Assembly: GCF_030296755.1 (NCBI RefSeq)
Contig: NZ_AP027741.1
Span: forward strand, 992,001-1,056,000
Length of the DNA stretch: 64,000 nucleotides
Reading direction: 5' to 3'
Source of the DNA: Methylophaga marina
GTDB lineage: Bacteria > Pseudomonadota > Gammaproteobacteria > Nitrosococcales > Methylophagaceae
Positions 23,299-32,714 of the stretch are shown piece after piece. A program made the position numbers and the translations under genes. The first letter of the stretch is position 1; every line of letters starts with the position of its first letter. The notes under the pieces were generated by a model that made no database searches, had not been told where the DNA came from, and saw only the letters and a list, made by a program, of their open reading frames with translations.

Positions 23299-24132
23299 AT
23301 GTTTAAGTGGATTGGCCTTATTCTAGGCTTTATATTACTCAGTACGATGAGTGTAGGATTACTCATTTTAGGAATTTTTGGCGCACTGATTGGCTTACTG
23401 TTTGGTGGTTTTGCTGACCGTATACGAGCGTATGGTCTGGGCGGTGCTAATCCATTTACAAGTCAAACCCGTCAAACAGTTTTTCTTGAAACTGTGTTTG
23501 TTTTGATGGGGAAACTAGCGAAGGCAGATGGTCGAATCAGCCAGATTGAAATCGATCACGTGGAAGCCTTTATCAAAAAAATGGGGATGTCGGGTGAGCA
23601 TCGACAAGAAGCCATCCGCCAATTTAAGCGAGGCGCAGAACCCGACTTTGATATTACAGACACAATGAATCATTTCAAACAACATTGTGGTAATACGTTT
23701 AATTTAAAACAAGTCTTACTGGTTTACCTGATAGTCATGGCCTTAGCTGATGGTAAGCTTGATCCACAAGAAAAAGATATTCTGGAACAAGTCTCTGCTC
23801 AGCTAGGATATAACCGGGCCGAGTTTAACCGTATTCTGGATATGGTGATGAGCCAGGCAAGTTTCGCAAGAGGTCATCAGCAGCAATACTCTTCCGGTCC
23901 GCAGCGCTCTTATTCTGATGAATTGGCCGATGCTTATAAAGCGCTTGGGGTGACTGAAAAGAGTTCTAATCAAGAAATTAAACGTGCTTATCGAAAACTG
24001 ATGAGCCAATATCATCCGGATAAACTCATGGGACAAGGCGTTCCAGAAGATATGATTGCCGTTGCGACAGAGCAAGCGAAAGAAATTCAGTTAGCATACG
24101 ATTTAATAAAAAAACATCGAGAACAAAGTTAA
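23299..24132 (+). CDS. djlA: Co-chaperone DjlA-like protein (TerB + J domain)
   Basis: The 277-residue protein has an N-terminal membrane helix with the glycine-rich character of DjlA (about residues 5-37), a TerB-like helical domain (about 65-185, with LAKADGRISQIEID) and a C-terminal J domain (about 213-275) carrying the HPD motif in QYHPDKLM. DjlA is an inner-membrane DnaK co-chaperone. Length matches the Escherichia coli protein (271). It is five bases after ubiB and closes the operon. Confidence 0.92.
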   Translation: MFKWIGLILGFILLSTMSVGLLILGIFGALIGLLFGGFADRIRAYGLGGANPFTSQTRQTVFLETVFVLMGKLAKADGRISQIEIDHVEAFIKKMGMSGEHRQEAIRQFKRGAEPDFDITDTMNHFKQHCGNTFNLKQVLLVYLIVMALADGKLDPQEKDILEQVSAQLGYNRAEFNRILDMVMSQASFARGHQQQYSSGPQRSYSDELADAYKALGVTEKSSNQEIKRAYRKLMSQYHPDKLMGQGVPEDMIAVATEQAKEIQLAYDLIKKHREQS

Positions 24133-24164
24133 CAATTTCGTTTTATTTATTATTATCTGTTTGG

Positions 24165-24170
24165 TACTAT
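24165..24170 (+). promoter_or_regulatory. Extended -10 promoter before the riboswitch
   Basis: TGGTACTAT is an extended -10 element (TG, one base, TACTAT). The -35 region (TTTATT at 24142-24147) is poor, as is common with extended -10 promoters. The transcript would start near 24177, a few bases before the predicted riboswitch. Confidence 0.45.
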
Positions 24171-24181
24171 TTTTTCTGGAA

Positions 24182-24272
24182 ACACTTTAACCAAAGCCAA
24201 ACTCGGTGTGAACCAAGGACGGAAAGTTACAGACCTTATGATACTAAGGTGGCTGTACTGCAATAATATCTA
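24182..24272 (+). ncRNA. Probable cyclic-di-GMP-I riboswitch (GEMM)
   Basis: The leader contains the ordered hallmarks of the GEMM-I motif. AAAGCCAAAC (24193-24202) is followed by a short helix capped by a GUGA GNRA tetraloop (GGT-GTGA-ACC, 24205-24213). Then come GGACGGAAAG (24217-24226) and a long P3 helix (TACAG ACCTTA with TAAGGT GG CTGTA, 24228-24257). The Shine-Dalgarno (AAGGAAAG) of the next gene lies about 15 bases downstream, so control of translation initiation is plausible. The ligand is inferred from the motif; I could not score it against the covariance model. Confidence 0.7.
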
Positions 24273-24284
24273 AGGAAAGAACAC

Positions 24285-24995
24285 ATGAAAAAAATAGTTT
24301 TTATCGCACTGGCTTTATTTACTGGTTTAACTAACGCTGCTATAGCTGCAACAAGCTTATCAACTAATGGTTCATGGCAAACAGCTAATGGCGACCTAAG
24401 TTCATTGCTCGGCCAGTCTGCACCAGCTACATGGTCTTACGATACAGACCTAGCATCAGCGACCCTCTACTCATCATATACTCTTCCAAGCACAGGCACA
24501 GTGAGTACATACGTATCATCAAATTACGTTCTCTCAGGTACAGCTGCCCCCACTTTGTTTGATGGCAGCCAGTTTGCTCTCAGTATATTAGATAATACTA
24601 TTGCAAACCTTGATGCATTCAATACAGATATCGTTACATCAATGGTGAATAAAGGTCTCAATCCCGATATCACAGGTGATGCGATTCTATTTACAACTAG
24701 CACTCTTTTTCCGGTGTCTGAATTCACAGAAAGTTTTTCTCTGTCTGGCCTGATGATGTTTGATAAAGACTTTTTCACTGGCCCTATATCAACATTACCT
24801 TCTGCTGATATTCTGCTTGATAATGCATTATTCATTTATGCATCACTTTCACATGAAATTAACTTTGAAGAAACTGGCTTTGCTAGTTATATCCAAACGC
24901 CATCAGCAGTGCCTGTACCTGCTGCCTTATGGATGTTTGCTCCAGCGTTGTTAGGTTTTCTTGGTTTGCGTCGCAAGGTGAATACTCAGGCTTAA
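24285..24995 (+). CDS. Exported VPLPA-CTERM sorting-signal protein
   Basis: The 236-residue protein starts with a signal peptide (about residues 1-22, MKKIVFIALALFTGLTNA). It ends with VPVPAALWMFAPALLGFLG followed by LRRK, the tripartite VPLPA-CTERM signal: motif, hydrophobic helix, basic end. Such tails are recognised by exosortases, which process proteins linked to exopolysaccharide or surface matrix. The middle (about 23-205) is rich in Ser, Thr, Leu and Asp, has no cysteine, and was not recognised as any known domain. No exosortase gene is in the window. A riboswitch precedes it and a terminator follows, so it is a single-gene unit. Confidence 0.88.
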   Translation: MKKIVFIALALFTGLTNAAIAATSLSTNGSWQTANGDLSSLLGQSAPATWSYDTDLASATLYSSYTLPSTGTVSTYVSSNYVLSGTAAPTLFDGSQFALSILDNTIANLDAFNTDIVTSMVNKGLNPDITGDAILFTTSTLFPVSEFTESFSLSGLMMFDKDFFTGPISTLPSADILLDNALFIYASLSHEINFEETGFASYIQTPSAVPVPAALWMFAPALLGFLGLRRKVNTQA

Positions 24996-25015
24996 AAAAT
25001 TTAAGCACATAAAAG

Positions 25016-25051
25016 AAAAAAGCCGTAGTGATAAATCTTTACGGCTTTTTT
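25016..25051. terminator. Bidirectional terminator
   Basis: AAAAAAGCCGTA (25016-25027) pairs with TACGGCTTTTTT (25040-25051). The stem has T runs on both strands, so it can end the VPLPA-CTERM gene from the left and fhs from the right. Confidence 0.88.
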
Positions 25052-25084
25052 GCTTAACACCCTTAATATTTGAGCTTTTTTATA

Positions 25085-26755
25085 TCAAAACAGCCCGACT
25101 ATTGAGCCATTATCATCAATATCAATACGTTCAGCAGCTGGGTGCTTAGGTAATCCAGGCATAGTCATCACATCCCCACAAAGTACAACCAGAAAACCAG
25201 CACCGTTTGACAGACGAACATCACGAATTGTCAGCGTATGATTCTCAGCCGTGCCACGTAAGCTCGGGTCACCGCTAAAAGAATACGGTGTTTTTGCCAT
25301 ACAAACTGGAATATCCCCGTGCTGCTCGTTCAACATAGCGATCTTATCCATCACTTTTTTATCAGCAACGACTTCACCACTGCCATATAGACGTTTAGCA
25401 ACCTGATTGATTTTGTCCCATAGCGGTAAACTATCAGGATATAACAGACGACAAGGCTCAGCAGGGCTATCCAGTATTTCGACAACACGTTCCGCCAGTG
25501 TTTCTGCACCGGCCCCACCTTGTGCCCAATGACGAGCAAGAATGGCTTCAGCCCCCATTTCTTTTACAGCCGTTGTAATTAGTTCTATTTCTGCATCGCT
25601 ATCATTAACAAAGTGATTGATGGCAACAACACAGCGTAGACCAAACTCATTTTGTAAGTTGCTTAAATGCCGTTTTAAATTAGCCAGTCCCACCTGTAAC
25701 GCATCCAGGTTTTCTTCGCCAAGCTCTTTCAGTTCCAGACCACCGTGATATTTCAAGGCTTTTACTGTGGCGACAACAACAGCCATATCTGGCTTAATCC
25801 CAGCTTTGCGACACTTAATATCAATAAATTTCTCAGCACCTAAATCCGCTCCAAAGCCCGCCTCAGTGACCACATAATCACTCAGCTTAAGTGCCATTTT
25901 GGTTGAGATAACCGAATTACAGCCATGCGCTATGTTCGCAAATGGACCACCATGAACAAAGGCTGGATTATTTTCTAAGGTCTGCACAAGATTGGGTTTT
26001 ATCGCTTCTTTTAATAATGCAGCCATAGCGCCGTGGGCCATGATTTCTCGAGCATATCTTGGTGTCCCATCAACGGAATAGCCGATCAGGATATCTCCCA
26101 AGCGTTGCTTCAGCTCAGGTAAAGAATTAGCTAGGCAAAAGATAGCCATAACTTCTGAAGCAACAACGATATCAAAACGCTCTTCACGCAAATAACCATT
26201 GGCAGAACCGCCCATACCCACCACGATATCCCGCAATGCACGGTCATTCATATCCATGACTCGCTGCCAAACAATACGTCTGGCATCCAACTGTAAGGCA
26301 TTTCCATGATGGATATGATTATCAATCATCGCTGATAATAAATTGTGGGCTGAAGCTATTGCATGCAGATCGCCCGTGAAGTGAAGATTGATATCCTCCA
26401 TGGGTACTACCTGAGCATAACCACCACCGGCAGCCCCGCCTTTCAAACCAAAGCATGGCCCCATAGAAGGTTCGCGTACACAGACAATGGATTTCTTACC
26501 AATTCGGTTTAGCGCATCACTCAGGCCGATCGTGGTTGTCGTTTTTCCCTCACCAGCAGGAGTCGGGCTAATAGCAGTTACTAGGATTAACTTACCATCG
26601 GGCCGGTTTGCCAACTCATCCATGACATCTAATGATACTTTCGCTTTGAAATGTCCGTATGGGTCAATATGTTGAGAGGCAAGACCCAGCTTTTTCTCGG
26701 CGAGCTGGATGACTTCCTGCATGGCAGCCTGTTGGGCAATTTCAATATCAGACAT
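25085..26755 (-). CDS. fhs: Formate-tetrahydrofolate ligase
   Basis: The enzyme makes 10-formyltetrahydrofolate from formate, ATP and tetrahydrofolate, feeding formate carbon into the folate pool. The start chosen is ATG at 26755 (MSDIEIAQ), preceded by AGGAAAA; an ATG six codons upstream has no such site. The 556-residue product has the family P-loop [14 protein letters not shown] (about residue 65) and the typical length. In methylotrophs this enzyme links formate to serine-cycle or biosynthetic C1 units. It is the last gene of a minus-strand run with ubiX, mpl and a membrane protein. Confidence 0.97.
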   Translation of the reverse strand: MSDIEIAQQAAMQEVIQLAEKKLGLASQHIDPYGHFKAKVSLDVMDELANRPDGKLILVTAISPTPAGEGKTTTTIGLSDALNRIGKKSIVCVREPSMGPCFGLKGGAAGGGYAQVVPMEDINLHFTGDLHAIASAHNLLSAMIDNHIHHGNALQLDARRIVWQRVMDMNDRALRDIVVGMGGSANGYLREERFDIVVASEVMAIFCLANSLPELKQRLGDILIGYSVDGTPRYAREIMAHGAMAALLKEAIKPNLVQTLENNPAFVHGGPFANIAHGCNSVISTKMALKLSDYVVTEAGFGADLGAEKFIDIKCRKAGIKPDMAVVVATVKALKYHGGLELKELGEENLDALQVGLANLKRHLSNLQNEFGLRCVVAINHFVNDSDAEIELITTAVKEMGAEAILARHWAQGGAGAETLAERVVEILDSPAEPCRLLYPDSLPLWDKINQVAKRLYGSGEVVADKKVMDKIAMLNEQHGDIPVCMAKTPYSFSGDPSLRGTAENHTLTIRDVRLSNGAGFLVVLCGDVMTMPGLPKHPAAERIDIDDNGSIVGLF

Positions 26756-26799
26756 GGTTTTCCTGAACGGCATTAAATTTAAGCCACATTATACGTGAG

Positions 26800-27432
26800 T
26801 TAACGACGAATCCCGAATAGCCCATTACTCCCCCATCGCGGCATCAAGTCATGCTCTATCTTGGCTTGGTCAAGTATTCTCGCGACAACAAAATCGACCA
26901 CTTCAGCTAAGGATGTTGGATTAAAATAAAATCCAGGATTGGGTGGCAAAATACAGACTCCCAGTTTAGCTAACTTCAACATATTTTCGAGATGAATCAC
27001 AGAAAATGGCGCTTCTCTTGGAACCACGATCAATTTCCGATCTTCTTTAAGCATGACGTCGGCAGCACGGTTGATTAAATTATCACTCTGACCACAAGCA
27101 ATTGCTGATAACGTTCCCATGGTACATGGGCACACAATCATGGCGGGCACGCGATGTGAACCACTTGCCAGTGGTGATGACCATTGTTGTTCACCATAAA
27201 CCTGCAATTGTTCAGGAACACAGTCGAATTCCTGACTCAGCTTTTCCTGCACATCCGATGCTCTTGCAGGCAACTTCCAATTGAGTTCATCAGCGAGCAC
27301 AATTCTACCAGCGGTAGAAATCATTAAATGTACCGTGAGCCCTTGCTTGAGTAATACCTGCAATAAACGCTTCGCGTAAGGCGCGCCAGAAGCACCGGTA
27401 ATGGCTAATGCAATTTGTTGCTGATCCAACAT
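26800..27432 (-). CDS. ubiX: Flavin prenyltransferase UbiX
   Basis: UbiX makes the prenylated FMN cofactor required by the UbiD decarboxylase of ubiquinone synthesis. The 210-residue product has the N-terminal ITGASGAPYAKRLL flavin site, the segment VVPREAPFSVIHLENMLKL and NPGFYFNP, all characteristic of the family. It starts two bases after mpl ends, so translation is probably coupled. Confidence 0.95.
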   Translation of the reverse strand: MLDQQQIALAITGASGAPYAKRLLQVLLKQGLTVHLMISTAGRIVLADELNWKLPARASDVQEKLSQEFDCVPEQLQVYGEQQWSSPLASGSHRVPAMIVCPCTMGTLSAIACGQSDNLINRAADVMLKEDRKLIVVPREAPFSVIHLENMLKLAKLGVCILPPNPGFYFNPTSLAEVVDFVVARILDQAKIEHDLMPRWGSNGLFGIRR

Positions 27433-27434
27433 TC

Positions 27435-28777
27435 TTAAGCTATCGCCTCTAAAATTCGCTGATGAATACCGCCAAAACCACCATTACTCATTACTAAAAT
27501 CTCATCACCCGCTTGTGCTTCCTGGCTGATCGTCTTCACAATAGCATCGATCGAGTCAAAGACACTAACATGTTCGCCCAGTGTTTCAGTCACGTTTTTT
27601 AATGACCATTTCAAGTCGCTATCTTGTAACAACAATACTCTATCTGCCTGAATAAGTGACTGAGCCAGAGTATCTTGGTGAATTCCCATCTTCATCGTAT
27701 TTGAACGAGGTTCCAATACAGCTACCAGACGACGGTTACCTATTTTGGCTCTCAGCCCAGCAATTGTTGTTGCTATCGCTGTCGGATGATGGGCAAAATC
27801 ATCATAAACACGAATATTATTGATTTCACCTTTTAACTCTAAACGACGCTTCACACCAGCAAACACGGATAAAGCCTCACAGGCATGCTCAACCGTGACA
27901 CCAACATGATGGGCAGCAGCAATAGCGGCAAGCGCATTATTCACATTGTGTTGGCCGAGCATATCCCAACTGACTCGGGCTGTAGACTCACCATATCTGA
28001 CTTCAAACTCACTGCCATCATTTTTCAATAATGTCGCACACCAATCAGCATTAACACCCAATGTCTGTCTTGGCGTCCAACACCCCATATTAAAGACATG
28101 GTCAATCGTCTTATCCTGAGGTGAAATAATCAAACCCTGTTCAGGTACCGTTCGTACCAGATGGTGGAATTGCTTTTGAATTGCCGCCAGGTCATCAAAG
28201 ATATCAGCATGATCAAACTCAAGATTATTAATAATCAGTGTTCTGGGCATGTAATGCACAAATTTTGAACGTTTATCAAAAAAGGCCGTGTCGTACTCAT
28301 CTGCCTCAATCACAAAAAATGGCGTATTACCTAAACGTGCTGTTTCGCCAAAATTATCAGGGACACCGCCTATCAAGAAACCTGGCTGCATACCTGCATG
28401 CTCCAGAATCCATGCTAATAGACTACTCGTCGTCGTTTTTCCATGTGTACCCGAGACCGCTAATACCCATTTGCCTTGCAGGACATGTTCATTTAACCAT
28501 TGAGGGCCAGACACATAAGGCAGACCTTTGTTTAAAACATACTCCACAGCCGGGTTGCCACGCGACATGGCATTGCCCATCACCACTAAATCAGGTGCAG
28601 GGTCTAAATGCTCAGGTTTATAGCCTTCTTTTACATCAATACCTGCAGCTGCAAGTTGGTCACTCATAGGCGGATAGACATTGGCATCAGAACCACTGAC
28701 TGTCATGCCTAACTCCCTCGCAAGAATCGCCAGCCCCCCATGAAGGTGCCGCAAATCCCCAGTATATGAATGTGCAT
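27435..28777 (-). CDS. mpl: UDP-MurNAc:L-Ala-gamma-D-Glu-meso-DAP ligase, frameshifted near the start
   Basis: Mpl ligates recycled murein tripeptide to UDP-MurNAc. The natural start is ATG at 28777 (MHIHILGICGTFMGG), preceded by AGGAG. After 15 codons one G is missing from a G run (C run 28734-28739); the remaining 430-odd codons follow in another frame (LAILARELGMTVSGSD). Restoring one G gives 447 residues, close to the usual 450-460. The ATP site VSGTHGKTTTSSL is intact. The ATG overlaps the stop of the upstream membrane-protein gene (TAATG), confirming this start. A sequencing undercall is likely. Confidence 0.93.
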
Positions 28778-29292
28778 TAAGTCACTCCTGAAATAGTAAG
28801 TCCAACAACTATCAACGATACGATGACATATGCCACCGTGATAACGGCTGCCAGCCCCGGTCGGATATCTAGTGCATACCTGAAGATATGTGCAACAACA
28901 AATAAACTCCAGAAAATGATAATAAGCACCATCAATAGAATGATGCTGGTCAGTTGACTATGTGGTTCGACCAACCTGAATACAGAAAAAACAGGCCAAC
29001 TCACCAGACCTACGATAGCGCCAGTACTGGCCATCGCTGTAACAGTTTGTTCAAAGCGATGAGATAAACCTCTACTGACTAATAATAGTTTTGTCACGAT
29101 GATCAACATAATTGTGTCGGCTAGACTCGCCACGAGACTGATAATCCAGTTGTGATCGATATGACTGACCAGCACGCCGACCATAAAGTAACAGACGATA
29201 CTGATATTAACTAATACTGATGATGCTGGAATATCTGCAGGGCTGGCCTGGAACAAACAAATCTGCAAAAAACGCTTAATCACTTTATTCAT
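28777..29292 (-). CDS. Multi-pass membrane protein, possibly Yip1 family
   Basis: The 171-residue protein is strongly hydrophobic, with about five predicted membrane segments (near residues 27-43, 48-70, 88-107, 116-137 and 146-168). Its size, the cytoplasmic N-terminus and the spacing of helices recall bacterial Yip1-like proteins, whose role is unclear. No catalytic motif was seen. It is the first gene of the mpl-ubiX-fhs run and shares TAATG with mpl. Confidence 0.7.
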   Translation of the reverse strand: MNKVIKRFLQICLFQASPADIPASSVLVNISIVCYFMVGVLVSHIDHNWIISLVASLADTIMLIIVTKLLLVSRGLSHRFEQTVTAMASTGAIVGLVSWPVFSVFRLVEPHSQLTSIILLMVLIIIFWSLFVVAHIFRYALDIRPGLAAVITVAYVIVSLIVVGLTISGVT

Positions 29293-29355
29293 CGAGGCAT
29301 AATAACGTGTCAGTAATTGCTAACAAAGTATTTAATGATCTTTTTCATCACAAAC

Positions 29356-29386
29356 AAAAAAGCCCGGCTTTATAACCGGGCTTTTT
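29356..29386. terminator. Terminator after the beta-propeller gene
   Basis: AAAAAAGCCCGG (29356-29367) pairs with CCGGGCTTTTT (29376-29386) around an eight-base loop. It ends the minus-strand transcript of the YVTN gene; the T run on the plus strand would also stop transcripts from the other side. Confidence 0.87.
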
Positions 29387-29407
29387 CTAAGAAGGTTTAA
29401 CTATAAA

Positions 29408-30361
29408 TCAATCGTCAACCACTACGCCCCATGGGAATTTTCCAACGTTGATAGTTTTGATATTTTTGTTTGTCGCTGTATCAACCACAGAAACCGTGCC
29501 ACTCACGCCATCTGCTGTGTATAAACGCGAACCATCACGAGTCATTCCTAAGCCCCATACACGTTTGCCTACAGGGATATTAGCCTGCATCTCAAGCGTT
29601 TTGGCATCAAGTACTGCGACAGAATTACCACGACCAGTTGTCACGTAGATTGTTTTATCATCAGGACTAACCGCTATGTCCATCGGTTTTGAATTAGGTA
29701 AGTCGATTTCTGCTTGTTTGATAATGGACAGCGTTTTGGTGTCGATAATAGTGACTTCATTACCCACTTCACTGCTTGAATAAGCCAATGAACCGTCACT
29801 GTTAAATGCTAGACCACGAGGACGTGCAGCAACCAAAATATTTTTCACCACTTTATGTTTTGCAGTATCGATAACATGCACCATGTTGGTGGACTCGCTG
29901 GTGACCAATACCAGACTTCCGTCAGGTGAAACAGCGACACCTTCTGGTTCCAGACCAACGGGAATCACTTCAATGGTTTCGCCTGTTTTGGGATCAATCA
30001 CACTGGCTTGTGCGTCATCTTCATTAGAAATGTAGATATTGCCATTAGGTGCCACATCAAATGTTTCCGGATCATCACCTGCATCCAGTTTTTTTACCAC
30101 TTCTAATGTATCAAGATTTACAACGGCAATAGCGCCTTCCTCACTGATGGCAACATAAAGCTGTTTTTGGTCTGGCGATAAACCGATACCTCTAGGACGT
30201 TCTCCGATATTGATGGTATTGATTACCTCATTGGTTTTTGTATCAATAACACTGACTGTATTGTCTTTTTCATTGGTCACAAATGCACGGTGTGAAGGTT
30301 CAGCCCAGGCCGCTGTGCTGGCTAAAACCAATGTCGTTAACAAAATACTTTTTAATTTCAT
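29408..30361 (-). CDS. Periplasmic YVTN beta-propeller protein, PQQ-catabolism associated type
   Basis: The start chosen is ATG at 30361 (MKLKSILLTTLVLAS), preceded by AAGGAAG; the 317-residue product has a signal peptide ending at AWA. About seven repeats of the type VSVIDTKTNEVINTI / P.G...SPD are spread over the whole length, typical of YVTN propellers. The sequence resembles the beta-propeller proteins found beside PQQ-dependent alcohol dehydrogenase genes in methylotrophs and pseudomonads. That link is from family memory and no dehydrogenase is in the window. It follows the binding-protein gene by 22 bases. Confidence 0.85.
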   Translation of the reverse strand: MKLKSILLTTLVLASTAAWAEPSHRAFVTNEKDNTVSVIDTKTNEVINTINIGERPRGIGLSPDQKQLYVAISEEGAIAVVNLDTLEVVKKLDAGDDPETFDVAPNGNIYISNEDDAQASVIDPKTGETIEVIPVGLEPEGVAVSPDGSLVLVTSESTNMVHVIDTAKHKVVKNILVAARPRGLAFNSDGSLAYSSSEVGNEVTIIDTKTLSIIKQAEIDLPNSKPMDIAVSPDDKTIYVTTGRGNSVAVLDAKTLEMQANIPVGKRVWGLGMTRDGSRLYTADGVSGTVSVVDTATNKNIKTINVGKFPWGVVVDD

Positions 30362-30383
30362 TATGCTTCCTTCTTCTCTCAAA

Positions 30384-31181
30384 TTATTTACAGCTGATTA
30401 GTCCAAGACTATCCAGCCCACCCTTAACACCTCTTAAAGGTGCTTCGGCAACGATGTTGTCATCTTTATCTATCAGCAGAACAATCTGACGTAATTGTCC
30501 AGTATCTCTGAATGTGGCGGTGTCACCTTTTTGTCCATCAAAAGACAAGTCCTTCTTGAGGTAGTTCAGCATAGCTGCAGAATCCGTTTTTTGAGTTCTC
30601 GCTACAGTATCAGACAACATTTTGATAGCAGCCCATCCGGCCCATGCATCATCCGTCATTTGTGTTTTATGGTTTCTGGTAAAACGATTATTGAGTTGTG
30701 ACGCTGCAAATTTTACAAAGTCATGATGCCAGGCATGCGCTGTTACTAATTTATCTGGGTTTTTATTTTGCCATTGAGCTAATGCATCCTGCTTCATTTG
30801 CTTACTCAGGGGAATATTTAATAAGTTTGGCAAACAAACCTGTCGCAGACTGTCAGCATCTGAACTCAAATTAAAGACCGGTACAGTAGTCAACTTATTC
30901 AGTTTAGCTATTTCCAGCATATGCTTTGCATCAGTGCCAACCAGAACCGCCGTTATCTCAGACGCTGGTAATGCGTCAACCTCTTCTTCCGTAATGTTTT
31001 TAACATCATATGTCTGGCCTAGAAACTGACCTTGCAAATTAGCCTCTGTTAGACCTTGCTGAATACCAGCCCACACTTGGCCATCTGTAGGACCTATGTA
31101 GTGAAGCGTCACATTAATAGTATTGGCAAAAATGATTTGGGGCCATAACAGCAGCATGGCAATCCCGAGATTCTTCAGCAT
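30384..31181 (-). CDS. Periplasmic ABC-type substrate-binding protein, PQQ-associated type
   Basis: The start chosen is ATG at 31181 (MLKNLGIAMLLLWPQIIFA), preceded by GGAGAG; the 265-residue product has a signal peptide. The mature part (VTLHYIGPTDGQVWAGIQQG, LQGQFLGQTYDVKNI, TAHAWHHDFVKFAAS) resembles branched-chain-type binding proteins annotated with PQQ-dependent alcohol dehydrogenase systems, but is shorter than the roughly 340 residues I recall for that family. No permease or ATPase gene is adjacent, so the protein may act as a sensor or adaptor and not in transport. It is transcribed with the YVTN propeller gene. Confidence 0.7.
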   Translation of the reverse strand: MLKNLGIAMLLLWPQIIFANTINVTLHYIGPTDGQVWAGIQQGLTEANLQGQFLGQTYDVKNITEEEVDALPASEITAVLVGTDAKHMLEIAKLNKLTTVPVFNLSSDADSLRQVCLPNLLNIPLSKQMKQDALAQWQNKNPDKLVTAHAWHHDFVKFAASQLNNRFTRNHKTQMTDDAWAGWAAIKMLSDTVARTQKTDSAAMLNYLKKDLSFDGQKGDTATFRDTGQLRQIVLLIDKDDNIVAEAPLRGVKGGLDSLGLISCK

Positions 31182-31466
31182 ATTTAAACTCTCCGTTATT
31201 ATTCTTTGTTTGTTGCCTGTGACAATACACATTCACATGGCTAAATAAATCAGCAAATTCCCTAATTTTATAGAGCAATCATCACTCCATAAGGTTCGCT
31301 TCTAAACCATTGTGTCAGTAAAACACCCTTTTTACCTCTAGGAGTTTTTCCTGTTTTTTCTGACTAAGATCACAATTCACTAATCACGGCCATCTTTTCG
31401 ATCGGTTTTCATCTCAAGAAATCAGGACCTGTGTCGATATCTTGATTATCACAACAGGTAGTTTTT

Positions 31467-31724
31467 ATGAATAAACAATTCCGCTCTTTACAGATGCAGC
31501 AAACACAGGAAAGCCTCGAAGAATTTATGAATTTTATGAGCTTTCGTAGTGATTGTAGTGGTGTAAGAATATTGTCTATTGAAACAACAGAACAGGCTGC
31601 CATTAGAGATGAAGCAGAACGTTCAGGTAAGGTGGTCTCAATCGGAACTCGTCGCAGAACCAAACCCGTGACAGTAACTATCAGTAAAGAGCTGCGGTTT
31701 AACGATCAAAATATACACTCATAA
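31467..31724 (+). CDS. Small conserved-looking hypothetical protein
   Basis: The 85-residue product (MNKQFRSLQMQQTQESLEEF start) is basic at the C-terminus (GTRRRTKPVTVTISKEL) and has no signal peptide or membrane segment. An AGG-containing site lies upstream of the ATG and a strong terminator begins at its stop codon. Both support a real gene, lying alone between two minus-strand units. The opposite-strand frame 31409-31663 has neither signal. I do not recognise a family. The 285 bases between the upstream divergent gene and this ORF (31182-31466) show no other gene. Confidence 0.6.
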   Translation: MNKQFRSLQMQQTQESLEEFMNFMSFRSDCSGVRILSIETTEQAAIRDEAERSGKVVSIGTRRRTKPVTVTISKELRFNDQNIHS

Positions 31725-31752
31725 AAAAAGCCCGATTGCTCGGGCTTTTTTA
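31724..31752. terminator. Bidirectional terminator
   Basis: GCCCGA pairs with TCGGGC (31730-31735 with 31740-31745), flanked by A and T runs. It can serve the small plus-strand gene and secF on the minus strand, whose stop is at 31753. Confidence 0.9.
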
Positions 31753-32703
31753 TTAAACCTGGCTACCATCTTCACCAATTTCCTGGTCACTCTCCTTCAC
31801 TGGTGGTAGCAAATCTTCTTTACTTACCCCCATAAAGAGCACAGCAGAGCTTGCTACGTAGATCGATGAATAAGTACCAATCATGATGCCTAACAGTAAC
31901 GCCTCTGCAAAGGAATGAATGACTTCACCTCCAAGCACAAATAAGGCAAAAACAACCAGCAGCGTCGTAAATGAAGTCATCAGCGTACGACTCAAGGTTT
32001 CATTTAAAGATGAATCAATCACTTCTTGTGGTGAGGCCTTACGCGCTTTTAAAAATCCTTCCCTGACTCTGTCAAAAACCACAATGGTGTCGTTGAGAGA
32101 ATAACCAATGATTGCCAATACAGCGGCAAGTACCGTTAGATCAAACTCAACATGGGTTATGGAAAAGAAACCTAGAGTGATAATAACGTCATGCACCAAG
32201 GCGGCAACAGAGGCGATAGCAAAACGATATTCAAAACGGAAAGCCACATAAATCAAAATACCAATTAAGGCATATAAAACCGCTAAACCGCCTTGTTCAG
32301 TTAAATCATCGCCTACCTGAGGGCCAACAAACTCGACACGACGCACATCGATGGCATTACTGGAATCGACTTGTAGCAGCGAGACAACATTGTTACTGAT
32401 TTCAGCCATATTCTCAGTTTCGATTATCGGCAAACGAACTAAAACATCATGGATAGAACCAAAATTCTGAACAACAGCCTGAGGATATCCACCGTTTTGA
32501 AGGGTTGATCGGATGTTATCTAGATTAGCCGGTTCCTGATAACCGAGCTCGATCATGGTTCCACCAGTAAAGTCGATACCAAAGGTTAAGCCTTGAGTTA
32601 TCAACGAACCGATAGAAACAATCAGTAATATGCTCGAGAACACCAGCGCAGGCCAGCGTTTCGACATAAATTTGATATGCGTTTGTTTATTAAAAAACTG
32701 CAT
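31753..32703 (-). CDS. secF: Protein translocase subunit SecF
   Basis: SecF pairs with SecD in the inner membrane and uses proton motive force to help pull preproteins into the periplasm. The 316-residue product has a first helix at about 17-37, the motif FGIDFTGGTMIELGY, a periplasmic domain, and five more helices including GYSLNDTIVVFDRVRE. It ends the tgt-yajC-secD-secF run. Confidence 0.97.
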   Translation of the reverse strand: MQFFNKQTHIKFMSKRWPALVFSSILLIVSIGSLITQGLTFGIDFTGGTMIELGYQEPANLDNIRSTLQNGGYPQAVVQNFGSIHDVLVRLPIIETENMAEISNNVVSLLQVDSSNAIDVRRVEFVGPQVGDDLTEQGGLAVLYALIGILIYVAFRFEYRFAIASVAALVHDVIITLGFFSITHVEFDLTVLAAVLAIIGYSLNDTIVVFDRVREGFLKARKASPQEVIDSSLNETLSRTLMTSFTTLLVVFALFVLGGEVIHSFAEALLLGIMIGTYSSIYVASSAVLFMGVSKEDLLPPVKESDQEIGEDGSQV

Positions 32704-32714
32704 GAAAATGATTC

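Noticed and set aside
31409-31663. 84-codon open frame on the minus strand opposite the small gene at 31467
   Set aside because: It has no ribosome site or terminator in its direction, and the plus-strand frame has both.
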